A stretch of 64,000 nucleotides of DNA from Carettochelys insculpta (GCF_033958435.1 NC_134137.1:174915501-174979500), one strand, 5' to 3'; shown: positions 50,205 to 62,319, numbered from the stretch's first letter. Translations and numbers: made by a program. The notes: a model not told the origin generated them from the letters alone.

Positions 50205-52822
50205 GTAAGCAGATTTAGCCAACCTATCTGGTGTGTGCCATTAGAAATAACAGTGTAACAAGCAATTCACGACAGTTAATGTCATTTTGTCCTTTAGTGG
50301 GAAGATTGCATCAGAAAACTAATTTTTTTCATTTCACACAGATCTTCGTACACCATCTGTGTGTGAATCTAAAGAGCTTTGAGCAATTGACAGGTTGTTA
50401 CAGCTCTATTTATGAGCCTACAGATGTTCAAAAGAAAATTTTGGCAAGTGTCGGAGTAGTGTTAGCCCCTCTTTATCCCCTCAAAGGTGAAGGTGCAGCC
50501 TTTCCTTTAAAGATTATTTTGCTACTTTTAGCAGCATTATACCCAGACATCAAAATACCTGTTACCTGCTTGTTCATCTTGAAAAAAACAAAATTAAACA
50601 CTGGAATTCTTGTTTAAATGTTACAACCATCTTTAAATATATATTTTAATACTGTACGTTTTCTTGTTTTTAGAGGGGGCATAAAAACCCTACCTAGTAC
50701 TTCTTTTTCTTAAGGTCATCATAATTACCCCTGAAATTATTTTGTATTGTGAACTTGTCACCAGCGATTTACTTTTGAGGGCAACAATGTGGGGGATATT
50801 TGATTTGTAATTAATAAATAGTTGGATATATTTCAACCAGTTTTGTAAATAAACAAGAAGTGTTTTATCTCACAGTAGTGTTTTCATCGCCTTGAGATTT
50901 GAAGCAATGTCTGTGTGTGACATAGTAAACATAATACCGTCCTCTTCAAATAGAGTTGCTCCCTCTGTGTGTGTGTATACACAAAAGCACATTACCAGCA
51001 CATCACATGGTTATGAACTGACAATGTGCTTTTGACTCCACAATTAGGGAGAAGGAAAGGAAAAAGATTGAGGCTGCTTTTTTTTTTTACCATATGTTTG
51101 AAGAGTTCAGATTTTTGCAATATTAACATAGATCTTAAGGGAAGTGGTTTAACAGGGAGAAAACAAATGAGGTGGTCAAATATGCATGCATCTGTCACAT
51201 TCTGCTATTTATCATCTCACTTCAATATTTGTTTCCTTCTTGTGGACTTTAGTAAACAATATATTTTAGCCTTTTTAATTCATATTAGTACCACAGAGCC
51301 ATTTCGGTTTTGGCAGAATGAGATGGATTATGTTCTGGTGTGTGTATCGAGCAACAGAATAATTAATTACATACCAATTGTCTTGCCAAGTTCTATCCTC
51401 TCCTAGTTGCACTTGTTCAAAAATGGGTATAAATGGGGGCAGACTATAACCCTGAGGCTCACTATTTCTGGTATAATGGTCTAGTCAGAAGTCTTTTGAG
51501 GCATCAGTCTTTGGTGAATTGAAAATAAAGAAAAAATATTGCAGAGCCAGAAAAAAGCATCAAGGATAATCATAATGGCTGTGTCTATGCTATAAAAATA
51601 ACTTTGAAGTTGCTTACTTTGAGGTACAACTTTTAAGTAACAGACTTCAAAGTTGAGCATCTACAAACACCCTACTTTGATGTTAAACTTCGAAGTGGGG
51701 CACTACTCCATGCCTGGGACTGGAGTAAAGACTTACAAGTTGGGCTCCCTTACTCCAAAGTTAACTTCAAAATAAGGGAAAAAGTGTGTAGACACTCTGT
51801 CAGATCTGACAAAACAGGTCTTTGCCCGCAACAGCTTATGCTCCAAAATATGTTAGTCTACAAGGTGCCACAGGACTTCTTCTTGTTCCTAGTGTAGACG
51901 CACCCACTGAGTCTCAAAGTTAAACATTACTGTCCTGATTAGAGACAAGATTTTTTTATTGACATCTGTAGGCTTTCGATTCGACCCTATGCTGTTGAAA
52001 ACTATATAGGGTATAGTCTATCTCACAAAAAGGAGCTATTGGATCTGAAATTTTATCTTTTAATGTCCTTATCTTGTAAGCTAAATTTTTCTCCACAGTT
52101 TTTCTCTTAAATCATTTTTGCACCTGCATTGTGTTTCCCAGGTTAAGACACTAAGATTTATGTGATGAGCTACATAACAATTGGTTTGTCTGATTTTACC
52201 ACATAAACATCTATTGTTAACTAACGCTTATGCCTATAATGTACTTTACAGTGGAACTGGCTAAGTTATAGCAAACAAAAATTTTGCTTGTTTAACATTA
52301 TAAAAATGGCTTTATTTCAGAAATGAAAACTAATGTGAAAAGTGTTGACTTTTTCTAATCATTTTATATCAAGGGAAACATTTTGCATCATTTTTATGAA
52401 TTTTTAAATTTCTGTATTGTCAGTGTCAATATAGAGATATTTCATGAGCCAAAAAGCTGATTTTCACTTAATGTGAAATGTCAATAGCTATTTTGAATGT
52501 GGTTTTGATATTTTTACTTTCAAGTTCAATTTGGAAAAAAAATGCAAAGTAAATTTAAAAATTAAAAACAAATTTGCTGTTAACCATGTGGAATGGAATT
52601 GACATAAAAATTTCAAATGTCTTTTTTTTCTTCATCAGCTCTGTTTTGTAGTATTGTTCAGTGTGAGCATTTATCAATTTATAATCACAAAATATTATTT
52701 CTCTTTCAGGAGTTCATATTTTTAATCAGAAAATTCCGCTTTTATTTTCATACCAATGTAGACATATTTAGTTAAAGAAAGAATAGGATTGCCAATAACT
52801 TGGTTCTCTGTTTGTTCCCTAG
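50205..52822 (+). other. DSCAM: DSCAM intron within FNIII-3
   Basis: This phase-1 intron of 2.6 kb contains one MITE of the same subfamily as 48548-48839, with a foreign segment in its right half (51577-51905). The rest is AT-rich sequence with small open frames lacking homology. A T-run lies near 51078-51089. The acceptor is TTGTTCCCTAG. Confidence 0.8.
51577..51905. mobile_element. MITE (sister of 48548-48839) with a Penelope-tail-like block inside
   Basis: The left end GGCTGTGTCTATGCTATAAA and right end (reverse complement GGGTGCGTCTACACTAGG) belong to the MITE. About 51800-51890 is replaced by CAGGTCTTTGCCCGCAACAG, GCTTATGCTCCAAAATATGT and AAGGTGCCACAGGACTTCTT, the block of the Penelope-tail-like repeats. 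Confidence 0.65.
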
Positions 52823-52978
52823 AGCTGGGAGAGATTAAAAATGTCACTACTACACAGCCCTCAATAGAGCTTGATGGCCTGGAAAAATACACCAATTACA
52901 GCATCCAGGTGTTGGCATTCACACGAGCTGGAGATGGAGTCAGGAGTGAACAAATTTTCACCCGCACTAAAGAGGATG
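52823..52978 (+). CDS. DSCAM: DSCAM exon: second half of fibronectin III domain 3
   Basis: This is the last visible DSCAM exon, 156 nt, phase 1 to phase 1. It reads E (shared codon) [20 protein letters not shown], then [18 protein letters not shown] and [11 protein letters not shown]. There are two sequons, NVT and NYS. The acceptor is TCCCTAG and the donor is GATG|GTAAGA. The next expected exon (FNIII-4, beginning near VPGPPAG in vertebrate DSCAM) was not found in the remaining 11 kb. The intron therefore runs past the right edge, or the exon is too diverged to see. Confidence 0.96.
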
Positions 52979-53144
52979 GTAAGAGCTAAAAACCTTTTTG
53001 TAGTCAGCCTGACATAGTAGGACATTGCTTGATTTGGCCCAGATTTTTAAAGCAATGTGTGTACAACATACAAGTGCGCATGCACAAATTGTGCTCTTGA
53101 GTTATGAGCACATGTTCTGTGCTGTGTGCACCGTTTAAAAAGAA

Positions 53145-53168
53145 AAAGAAGAAAGAAAGAAAGAAAGA
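53145..53168. repeat. (AAAG)n short tract
   Basis: AGAAGAAAGAAAGAAAGAAAG, an A/G-only microsatellite. Confidence 0.9.
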
Positions 53169-53751
53169 ACTGGGCATTTCTATTCATGCATTCCTTATAG
53201 CCAGATTAAAGATTAAGACCCTATTTCAGGACAGGAACTAAGAATGTAATTAATTTTAAACATGCTAGTATTTTTTTTAAAAAACAAGTAGCAATAGTTT
53301 ACTTAACAGCCTTGACATTTTTCTATTTTTGAATGATTTTTGAGATAGACTTTCTAAATCAATAGACAGTAGGAGCCTAACCTGCTTGAGCTCTTTAGAA
53401 TATCCCACAAGGCACCTCACTGCATCTTTAAGTGCCTCAATGCCTCTGAAACTCTGTTCTCAAGAGGTCAAGTTGGTTTTGGCAGAGTTAGGAGTATACA
53501 TAGGCTGAGTTGCTGTGCTGACTGAATAATATTAGCTCAATAATTACTTCAGTGGCATTTGACTTTTTTCAAACAAATTAGTCGGTATTTTTTCTTTATT
53601 ATCCATCCAGTTTATAGATAATGCATAAATATTTGGACCACTGATTTGAAATGGTCTCTACAAAAGTGTGGGAGGGAGGGGGTATCCAGCTCTCAATTAC
53701 TTTCATTTATTGATGAATTCCATTAAAGTAATCAAATCAAGTATTAAAGGG

Positions 53752-53839
53752 TTGGTTCTGAAATTTACTCCCACTTTAATGTCACTTTACACTGACAGAG
53801 TGGTGTTAAGGGGGCCTGAGGGCAAATGAGGATCAGGCT
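53752..53839. repeat. Short foldback interspersed repeat
   Basis: TGGTTCTGAAATTTACTCCC on the left pairs weakly with GGGGGCCTGAGGGCAAATGA and then GGATCAGG on the right. It is the same family as 15844-15937. Confidence 0.35.
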
Positions 53840-54019
53840 ATTGTGGCACTAGGCCTTGAAGAAGGAAGAGATGAGTGCACCTGTCACTCATCAGCCGCCT
53901 CCCAACTCAGTCTTAAGAGGACACTTGGCCTATATGGAATGGGAGCTTCTTGGATAAGTTAATGAGGGAAATGGCAGCTGAGATCTGTCAAGGAACAAAA
54001 GACTAGAGGTGCTTGAAAG

Positions 54020-54730
54020 AAGCTCTAGGTGTTTCCTAGAGGGAGGCTGACAGCTGGAGAGCAGCAAGTTGGGTCTGTAGGCTGATCTTCCTAAACCAGT
54101 GAGCTAGGGGTGGAAGCCAGAGGGCAGCTGAGTGTGGCCTGTGGACATCTGCACAAAAAACCCAAAGCTGAGGCTGAAGGCGAGGGGTTTTACCTGTTGA
54201 CAGCATCACAGCGAAGCAATGGAGTCGGGTGAGCAATGCAGAGGCCCATCTGCTGGCTTGGGTAGGTTATGAAAAGTTAAGAGAACAGCAGGAGCAGTGG
54301 TGCCTCCCTAGTGAGGATGAACTCCCATCAGAGTGGCTGCAGGAAGGGTGCTCCTGCTTGGGAGTGTGTGTTCTGTTCCACCTGGAAGACCTGGGGTGGC
54401 TACCCTGGAGAAAGAAGAGAGGAGGTCTGAATCAGAGCCCCACTGTGATGGCAGACACTGAAGTGTGGTATGTGAGAGGTTGAGAAACTAGAACTAGAGG
54501 TCTTGGGATTGGAAGGGACTTTCTGCACCTGGGTGATAAATGGATTGTTTAAGAACAGATGTTATGGGCTATTTGCACTGTTTTGTAATAAAATGGCTCC
54601 AAGCAGAGACATTAACAGACAAGAGACTGTCATGGAGTCTTCGGTCTGTCTCAGAGGGCAAACTGAGGCAGTTGTGTCTGTTCTGTCACTGCCTGCTGCT
54701 GGAGGGTAGTACAGGCAGAGCCACGCTATG
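54020..54730. other. Unclassified repeat-like segment
   Basis: This mixed-composition region differs from the AT-rich intron around it. It has open frames at 54229-54483 (MSNAEAHLLAWVGYEKLREQ) and 54503-54709, and an AATAAA-like signal (TTTTGTAATAAAATGGC) near 54590. I considered a retroelement LTR or leader but found neither TG...CA ends nor a primer site I trust. Confidence 0.25.
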
Positions 54731-54749
54731 ACACAAACCTTTCACGTAT

Positions 54750-54889
54750 GATTAGTGACAGAGAGATAGCCGTTTTAGTCTGTATTCAATCAAAACAAAA
54801 AAGCGGTCCTGGAGCACTTTAAAGACTAACTGAGTAATAAATTATTCGGCTAGTCTTTAAAGCGCTACAGGACTGCTTTTTTGTTTTAA
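54750..54889. repeat. Hairpin insertion with 11-bp target duplication
   Basis: Flanks are CTTTCACGTAT (54739-54749) and CTTTCATGTAT (54890-54900). The insert contains GATAGCCGTTTTAGTCTGTA. Arms of about 40 bp (AAAACAAAAAAGCGGTCCTG... against ...CAGGACTGCTTTTTTGTTTT) pair around an AT-rich loop. The design matches 23683-23775. Confidence 0.8.
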
Positions 54890-55086
54890 CTTTCATGTAT
54901 ATGGCTTTTCATTATTCACTCAGCTCTACTCAGGCTATTTGTTCTCAGGCTTATTTTTATCTTCAATATTCATATAGTTCCTTTTATTTCTTTGAACAAA
55001 GATGGGTTAACAACAAAAGCCAGAGCCCAATTTGTGATTCATAAATGTAGTTCTACTTCCAGAGCTCAGTAGAAGGAGCCACGTTT

Positions 55087-55200
55087 AAACTCCTTCAGAG
55101 AAACAAGGTAGGTGAGATCTTAAGCTTGTCTCTCTAACCTGTAGAAATTGGACCAATAAAAGATATTATCTCCCCTACTTTGTCTCTGTGATAGGCTAGG
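55087..55200. repeat. Interspersed repeat fragment
   Basis: GGTAGGTGAGATCTTAAGCTTG, then CCAATAAAAGATATTATCTC, read like blocks of a common reptile repeat (GGTGAGGTAATATCTTTTATTGGACCAA type), rearranged. The class is uncertain. Confidence 0.35.
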
Positions 55201-55343
55201 ACCAAAACAGTTGTAGTAACACTGGAACTCATTTAGTCCATCAGCAACATTACTCTCTGGTTCATCTGCTACTTCCCATTCTGTATTTCTTACCCATAAC
55301 CCAAATGACAGTGAGATCCTTTTAAATCCTTTGGTGAGACCAT

Positions 55344-55774
55344 GGCCATGTCTACATTACAGCGATTTTTGGAAAATCTTCTTTCAAAGAGTGTGAGCAC
55401 ACAAAAAAAAAAAAAGAAAAAAGAAAAGAGAGCGGCTCTAAAGATCTATCTGCTCTTTTGACAGAGAGCATTCACACAGCCCCCACTGCTTCAAAAAAAA
55501 GAAAAAAAAAAGCCAGGGCTCGAAAAATCCAGCTCCATGAGGAAAGCTCTTTCAAAAAAAAGGGTCCGCGGACCATCTACACGTGCTTTTTTTCAAAAGA
55601 AGCTTTTGAAAGGAGGTGCTCTTCCTGATCCGGGCGTGGAAGAGGGCTTCCACAAGAAGAGCCACATTCTTTCAGTTTAGGATCAAAAGAGTGCATTTTG
55701 TGTGTGGACGCTCCATGTGTTCTGTCAGAAAAGGGTCTGATTTCCCAAAAGACCTTGCTAGTGTAGATGTGGCC
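55344..55774. mobile_element. Harbinger-like MITE with CAT target duplication
   Basis: The left end GGCCATGTCTACATTACAGC pairs with the reverse complement of the right end (GGCCACATCTACACTAGC). CAT lies at 55341-55343 and 55775-55777. The interior is rich in CTTTCAAAAGA motifs and has two A-rich runs near 55404-55430 and 55495-55510. Confidence 0.75.
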
Positions 55775-57509
55775 CATATGTTTGAGCCATCAATACCTTG
55801 TATCAGAGCACATGCAACATGCCAAAACACCATGAGCTTGAGGTGGCTATTGCTGTGTCTCTGGCTTCAAGAAAAGTCTAAAAATAATTTAAAAATAATA
55901 ATGTTATGTTTTCTAAGAACTTTTGCATTTGAGGGAAGAAAGTCAACATGCCAATACTTGGATAAATATTCCATTCCATGAGCTGGCGCTGCAGGCTCAG
56001 CCGCCTCATCAAGAGTGGGACACGCTGCTCCAGGGGAGCTCAGGAAATACTCTGCCTCAGGGAGGCAGAAGTCTCCTCAGAGCTCCTCAGTGTGCAGAGG
56101 GAGAGCCCCCATTGCTATGTCCCTTTGTGGGGAGTACAACATGCTGGCTAGTCTTGTGATGGAGGAGGGACAAGGTCATGTCTCCCCCTTTTCTCTGACT
56201 CCTTTTGGGTGTCTTGTTCCGTGGGATGCACAGGGAGAGAACTCCCCACAGTCTGAAAAGCAGAGGCAGTGGTCACACCTGGTTCAAGCAGGGTCTCCTT
56301 TAACCCTCCACTGCCCTGAAAAACCACAGAGCTGTATCAGACTCTAAATTATTAAGATGAACCTTTTCACATATTGAAGGAGTTGTCTAAATGGCCCCAT
56401 TTTTAAATTCGGAAACAGAATATCTCATTTTTAGGTATGTATGTAGGTGGATGAGGTCACTATTTCATATCTTGTATCAGCTTTACTTTAGTTATTTTAA
56501 TTCTGCTGCAGATTTTGCTAGGATGGCAAGAGGGTTAAAATTAAAACTCGTCCAATCCCTTGGATCAAAACATCTCTTAACTTTGAGGAAGTCAGCATAT
56601 GAACTATACTGTTGGCTCCTCTTTTCATAGATTGTGGTGGTAAATATATGAGATCTTCCAGAAAGTTCCAATCTGGAAAGCTCTTTACTTCCACTTATGG
56701 TGATCTCTGTCTAAAATGAGGACAGATTATCTCATTCTTCAGTAATAAACTCATTCTGGATTATCCTTTACCTTACCATCAAGCCTCCTACTTCTATGTC
56801 GTGTCATTTTTGTTTCTGTTTTTTGTTTTTTACATCAGCAGGAAGTTTTCCTTAAATCGATGACATGGTACGTCCCTTTAGTATTGATAAAGGCCCATTT
56901 GGCCATCCATCACTTCATCATTCAGCCATTCCCAGCTCTGATATACATGTCCACAAGTCCAGAATATCTTTAGTGTCCATGAAGTGAACCAAGTATTTTC
57001 TTCCCAAGGAACAAATTTAAAGTTATCCAAGTGATAAGGAAATCAATCTAGAGAAAAGAAGCTTGTGTTTGGATTTCTTGATACCAGGCATGAGCGAGAT
57101 TCCAGCTGAGACTATGAAGTGAGGCTTCCTTTTAAGGTGACATCATTTATGTTTTTGCATAGCTTTTCTCCCTGTGAGCCTTCAGAAAAAGTAGCTGTTC
57201 CTCTCTAGCATAATGAGAAGTAGATGGGAAACTTCCTGTTTTAAGAATTCATTGCATTTACTGTCTCTTTTCACTCTCAGTAGAGTTACTCATAAGCCAA
57301 ACATCTTCACCTATGGATTTATTTTACTGATCATTAAAAATTAAAAATGACTTTCTAATTGTCTCCTTCCTTGGATTTAAATTGCATTTTCACAAGCTAT
57401 TGTATTTGACAACATGGGGATTAAATTACTTCCTTCATATTTCTTTATTGGAAATAATACATTATAAAACCTTAATTGAAACAATGAATCTGTATTCTTC
57501 ATTAAACAG

Positions 57510-57603
57510 ACCCATTGAAGCAGATCCTCAGCTAGTCTAAATCAGCATAACTCCACTGATTTCATAGGAACTATCCCACTTTACACCAACTGAGAATCTG
57601 GGC
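57510..57603. repeat. Short foldback interspersed repeat
   Basis: AGCAGATCCTCAGCTAGTCTAA on the left and CACCAACTGAGAATCTGGGC on the right are partly complementary, with ACTCCACTGATTTCATAGGA in the centre. Confidence 0.4.
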
Positions 57604-57787
57604 TATTAACTCATTCAAGACTGTTCAATGGGGATGCTTAAATGTGGATACACGCTAGTCAATATGACCTTATGTGGCAGCCTGGCTTGTGGGTTATTAC
57701 TTAGATGCCATGTGCAACTTCTGGCACTCAGATGATCCGGAAAGTCATAATTTCTTTCTTTTTTTTTCAGAATCACTTTTTTATTTT

Positions 57788-57835
57788 CATAGAATCATAG
57801 AACGCTAGAATTGGAAGGGACCTCAAGAGTTAAAA
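57788..57835 (-). repeat. CR1 LINE 3' end scrap
   Basis: CATAGAATCATAGAACGCTA then GAATTGGAAGGGACCTCAAG is the CR1 terminal signature in reverse orientation. Confidence 0.75.
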
Positions 57836-58404
57836 CATTCCGTTCATATTGTCTAGAAGGCATAAAAGAGTAGGCAGCAACGTCTTTTCAGCTCCCCAAA
57901 AATAAGGTGCGCTCTGCATAATTGTTAGTGGGCTGGCTCTGTATGCTGCAGAGTCAAAATTCTGTGTACAGAGCAAAGCCTTGCTCTCTCAGAGGTGCTA
58001 GGGCTTTCAAACATACCATTCATGGCACTTTTGGCTCCCACTCTCTGTGGTACAGTGAAGGAAAATATCCAGCTATACACCTCCTGGAGCCACTATGCAT
58101 TCCCACTCTCGATCATCAGTAAATTCTGTTCCCCAGCCTAGTCCTCTCAGTGTCTTTGTCCTCTCCACATTAGTGTTGGCCTTCCTCTCTCATCTACAGT
58201 CTTTGAACCCATTTTCATGCAGCCACAGGGACAATACATAGTGTTCCCTTTCCCGCATGGGATGAAATATGCTACCTCTCTGCAATTTTTAAGATCCTGC
58301 TGGTCCAGAGAATGAGCCTAGGATCTGGCATGTGATCATGGAGGACAGCTGTCAGTGGCATCCATGTTTTGGTGTTGACTCTTTCTTTCCTCACAATTCA
58401 CCTT

Positions 58405-58723
58405 GTCTGCGTCCACACAACGGAGAACTTTCGAAAGAAGCCCTTCTGGATGATCTCTTCTGAAAACACTTCTTTCAAAAGAGTGCATCCACAACCAAGA
58501 AGCTGAGCAAAAGAGTGATCTGCTCTTTTGAAAGAGTGTCCCCACAGCCCCTGCCCTTTCAAAAGAAGGGCCCTGAAAAGTGTCCTGCAATGAGAGTGGA
58601 AGAGCACTTTCAGTTCACTTCCAAAAAAATGCTTTCTGTGTGCAGACACTCCAGGGGAACTTTCGAAAGAGCCCCCTTCTTCTGAGAAATCTTCCGAAAG
58701 AACTTGCTAGTATAGACACAGCC
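58405..58723. mobile_element. Harbinger-like MITE (GAAAGA-rich)
   Basis: The left end GTCTGCGTCCACACAACGG pairs with the reverse complement of the right end (GGCTGTGTCTATACTAGC). Flanks CTT and GTT differ by one base. The internal TCTTTTGAAAGAG is shared with 22434-22874. It lies 32 bases from Harbinger element C. Confidence 0.65.
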
Positions 58724-59134
58724 GTTCATTCTGTCTCACCCCCCACAGTCACTCAGGCGATGTCTATACAGCAGCATTATTTCAAAATAAACTGTTCTGG
58801 AAGAGATTTGCAGTTAAGTGAACAGAACACAACGCCATATCCTACCAGCCACAAAGAAGAACTCTGCTGTCGAGAGAGGAGCTGTCAACAAAACGTCAGT
58901 CTGGACATCCTGGGGGGCCTTCTGTCAACAGAAAAGGCCTCCAGGGTGCTGGACAGGTGCCCCAGTGGATACCCCGTCAACAGGAAACAGTGCTCTGTGG
59001 TCACTGCTGCTGGCTCTTCTTAAAGCCAGAGGGAGCCCAGGGAACCCTGTGGCAGGAAGCTGAGTGTGCAAGCAGCAGGGCTACATACAGCTGTGTCCCA
59101 TGCCCTCACAACTGCTCCTTCACAGTAAGCAGCA

Positions 59135-60670
59135 ATGGCAGAGGCCCCCTGAAGACCCCCTGGGCCCTCAATGGAGCAGCCTGAGAGGTCCCAGGACCCA
59201 CCTTGGGGGTTCAAATGCTGGACACCCTCCTGGAGCAGGGTAGAAATCCAGGCCCTCCTGGACTTGTGGGCAGAGGAGAAAAGCCTCCAGGACCCCAATG
59301 CCCACTGCAGAAATGCTGAGATCTACAGCCAAATGGCCACCACCCTAGTTGAACTGAGCATCCCGCACTACACCCTGGAGTAGTTCAGGGTGAAAGTAAA
59401 GGAGCTCTGCCAGGGGAACATCTGGGCCTGGGATGCTGCCTGATGCTCCGGGGCAAGACTGCCAACATGCCCCTACTACAGGGAGCTGAACAGCATTCTG
59501 TGGGGAGGACACATCACCCCCACACCTGAGCCTCAATATCAGGACCCCCCAGAGCAGCATGAGCACCCACAGGAGGAGGAGGAGGTGGCATTCAAGCCCC
59601 AACCCCTGCCGGGTCCAGAGCCAGACTCAGAGGCCAGCAGCCTCATCCTCATCTTGGAGCCAGTCTCCAGCAGCCAGGCCACCTCCCAGGCATTGTTGGA
59701 GCTGGGCAAGGGTCCCTCCAGTGAGTACCCCATACATCACACACGTCCAGGTGTGGGAGGCGGGTGCAGATGGGGCATGCTATGAGCGCCGCTCAGTTGG
59801 CTCGGGCAGAATCTCACACTGCAGTCCTAGCATGTGAAGCCACATGCAGTGGGCGTGTGCACCACCCGGACCCAGCCGACAGCCCCTGGGCATGGGCAGC
59901 ATCTTGCTGCCAGGTCCATAGAAGGCTGGACAGGTCTCAGGTCCCGCGGGGGGGAGCTCTACCAGCACCTGCCATGACTTGAAGGACACTAGCCGTGGGG
60001 GCGCTGGCCTGACCCCACACACGGCAAGGAGTGTGGCACCTGGAACACAGGCATGCTCCCAGGTGTGAGGCAGGACCCGCTCCCGTGGGCAGCACTGCAA
60101 GCCACAGGCGTGTGTGTGTGTGTGCACGCGCGCGCGCCCCAGGGATGGCTAAGCCTCTTCTGGCTCACATACAACTTATGAGGGGACCCCTCTGCAGCTA
60201 GACACCCCACTTGGCTGCTAGCCCATTGACCAGGAGAGGGAGCAGTGGTCATCACAGTCCTGGAGGCAATGTGGAGCCCCTGTGTGGCAGGGCTCACTGT
60301 GCAGGCCTTACATGGCTTTGCTCCCAGGACACCCCCATCCCTTGGCATGGGGGGTGTTGGTTGCTTCCCACAGTGGGAGGCAGGGTGTTAGGGACTGTGT
60401 TGCATAAATGACTCACCATCTTTCCTCCCTGTGTTCCATATAGCTGGACCCACATGGTCCAAGGGCCAGGCCACCTCTGCCTCGCCACCAGGCTGAGCCC
60501 ACTGCCGCAGGAGCTGGTTGCACCTCCATGTGGACCTGGTGCGGGACCACAACACCCTTCTTTGGGCCATCCAGGTCACCATGGAGTGCCGGCTCAGGGC
60601 TGACACAGAGTGGCAGCTATGGGCTTGGGACCAGCTCATGTCCCACTTTGATGCTGTCACCAGCTACTGA
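59135..60670 (+). pseudogene. Myb/SANT-like Harbinger accessory protein, broken (element C)
   Basis: The ATG at 59135 is followed by a stop after five codons. The domain continues with PSWSRVEIQALLDLWAEEKS, NAHCRNAEIYSQMA, a TAG after HYTLE, then FRVKVKELCQGN and CPYYRELNSILWGGH. An acidic EEEEVAFKP linker follows. The donor CCA|GTGAGT lies near 59717 and the acceptor CCATATAG ends at 60443. The second exon ends in a C-terminal helical segment (LRADTEWQLWAWDQLMSHF) and stops at 60668-60670. Confidence 0.7.
60109..60137. repeat. (GT)n-(GC)n alternating tract
   Basis: GCGTGTGTGTGTGTGTGCAC then GCGCGCGCGC is strictly alternating purine-pyrimidine, a classical Z-DNA-prone sequence, located in the intron of the element C accessory gene. 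Confidence 0.9.
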
Positions 60671-61084
60671 TGGGACATGCTGATCCAGCCATCTGCTCGT
60701 GCACACACCAGCCCACACCAGCCCGGGGCCGTCTGACCCCATGGCTCACCCCCAGGTCCCGGGCCCACCCCTGACCCCCAGGTGTCCCCTGCCTAACCAG
60801 ACCCCACCACAGCCCCTCCCCGCCCATACCTCCTCCTTTAAGTGTACGTCTCAGCGGAGCTCCCAGAAAGAGCTGGTGACCTGCAACCCTGGATGATGTG
60901 ATTCTGGGTGGCTGTTTTGCCAATAAGGTGGCCAAGCAGTCTGGCTGCTCTCTGTCAGGAGAGTGAACTGCTCTTTCAGTGCGCCTTGATGTCTGGACAT
61001 GCTCTGTTGACAGATGTTATGTCACAAGATATCAAACTTCTGCCAACGATAATCTGCAATCTAGACACAGCCTGATACTGTAGG

Positions 61085-61692
61085 ACTGTGATTACTGCAC
61101 ATTCGATGGCGGAACAGAGTTACAAACCTGGCAGTCCCAGACAGAGCAGGAACCACGAGCACTGAAGCCATGATTCTGAAAGCCCAGCTTTGCTGGACAG
61201 GGCACGTCATACAAATGGAGGAGTCAAGAATTCCCTAAGCAACTCTTCTACGGTGAACTCTCCCAGGGCAAAAGGAATCAAGGTAGGCCTCGCAAGAGGT
61301 ATAAAGACTGCGTGAAGGCCAACATTGCTCATGCTGGTTTAAAACCAGATCAGCTAGAGCAGCATGCAAAAGACCGACCAGGCTGGCGTGCTCTCGTACA
61401 ACACACGTATGACAACTTTGAAGAGCAGCGATGCATACGCCTCATTGATGCTCATGAGAGGAAGAAAGCAACAGCAGCAGGACTGCTGCACCAACTGCAC
61501 CAACAAAGCCAGGACAATTCCCTTGCCCCCCCCGTGAATGCTCATGCCGTTCAAAGCTTGGACTCCTCAGCCTCATGTGAGTCAACAAACAATGAGCCTG
61601 TGCAAGCTCAAGGTGTCATTGTCGGACACAAGGGACTACCTACTTTTTACGTGAGAATGTCTTTCAATAATAAGGTCAACAGCACACACTAG
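61085..61692 (+). pseudogene. LINE ORF2 C-terminal fragment
   Basis: The fragment reads STEAMILKAQLCWTGHVIQM then EESRIP. A one-base insertion near 61233 shifts the frame, and it continues QLFYGELSQGKRNQGRPRKR, KDCVKANIAHAGLKPDQLEQ, RPGWRALVQHTYDNFEEQRC and IDAHERKKATAAG to a stop at 61690. The RW.GHV.RM and GKR..G.P..R.KD signatures mark the C-terminus after the reverse transcriptase in many animal non-LTR retrotransposons. No reverse transcriptase domain remains. The exact clade is uncertain. Confidence 0.6.
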
Positions 61693-61760
61693 AACCAAAT
61701 GTAGGTTCTTCAGAATATTCAAGGAACATATTTAATAGACATCCCAGTTGTTTTATTGTA

Positions 61761-62319
61761 CAGTAGTCCATCAAGTTATGTGAGGGTTGCATTCCCACAC
61801 ACCCTCGCATAACTTGTATTTCAGCTAAGTTGGGCACGGGGGAAGTAGCAGGAGCACCTGGAGTTCCTTTTGAAAGGTAAGTCCTGAGTTGGGGAGGGTT
61901 AAATCTGGTGGTGGGTTGGGGCTCTGGGAGGGGAGCAGACAGTTTAAGCCTGGAGTGGGTTAGAGCTGCGGGGGGCTGGAGAGTAGACTTGAGCTGAGCC
62001 ACCGGGGGTGGGGGGTGAGCTGAAGCCACACAAAGTGGGGGTGAGCCAGAAGTATGTGGGAAAGTTGAGATGGAGCTGGGCTGTGGGGCAGGGGGAGCTG
62101 GAGCCATGGGTTTGCCGGGGGGAGGGAGTTGAACCGGAGCCATGAGAGGGGGTTAAATCAGAACTGGGGACGTGAACCCGAGCTGAGGGGGGTTGAACTG
62201 AGGCCATGCAGGGTGGGCATTAAGTCAGGGCTCGGGGGGGAGCTAGATTTTGAGTTGCTTTTAGCTCATGTTAATGCAAGTTAAGCACAACTTGAAATCG
62301 CACTTTCGAAGGTTTACTG
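61761..62319. mobile_element. Mariner/pogo-like MITE with TA target duplication
   Basis: The left end CAGTAGTCCATCAAGTTATG and right end (reverse complement CAGTAAACCTTCGAAAGTGC) share the CAGTA start. TA flanks both sides (61759-61760 and 62320-62321). Subterminal CGCATAACTTGTA and TAAGCACAACTTGAAATCGC are also partly inverted. The interior is G-rich on + with repeated GAGCTG and GAGCC units. Confidence 0.65.

Larger units (their letters stand above)
58756..61072. mobile_element. PIF/Harbinger-type element C, transposase deleted
   Basis: The left end GGCGATGTCTATACAGCAG pairs with the reverse complement of the right end (GGCTGTGTCTAGATTGCAG). Flanks TCA and TGA differ by one base. It retains the Myb/SANT-like gene (59135-60670). 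From about 60860 it jumps to sequence equivalent to the right end of B (GAGCTGGTGACCTGCAACCC matches near 46418), so the whole transposase region is missing. Confidence 0.75.

Noticed and set aside
54020..54730. Retroviral LTR or gag leader
   Set aside because: I found no trusted TG...CA ends, primer-binding site, duplicated LTR or retroviral protein motif. It is left as an unclassified segment.
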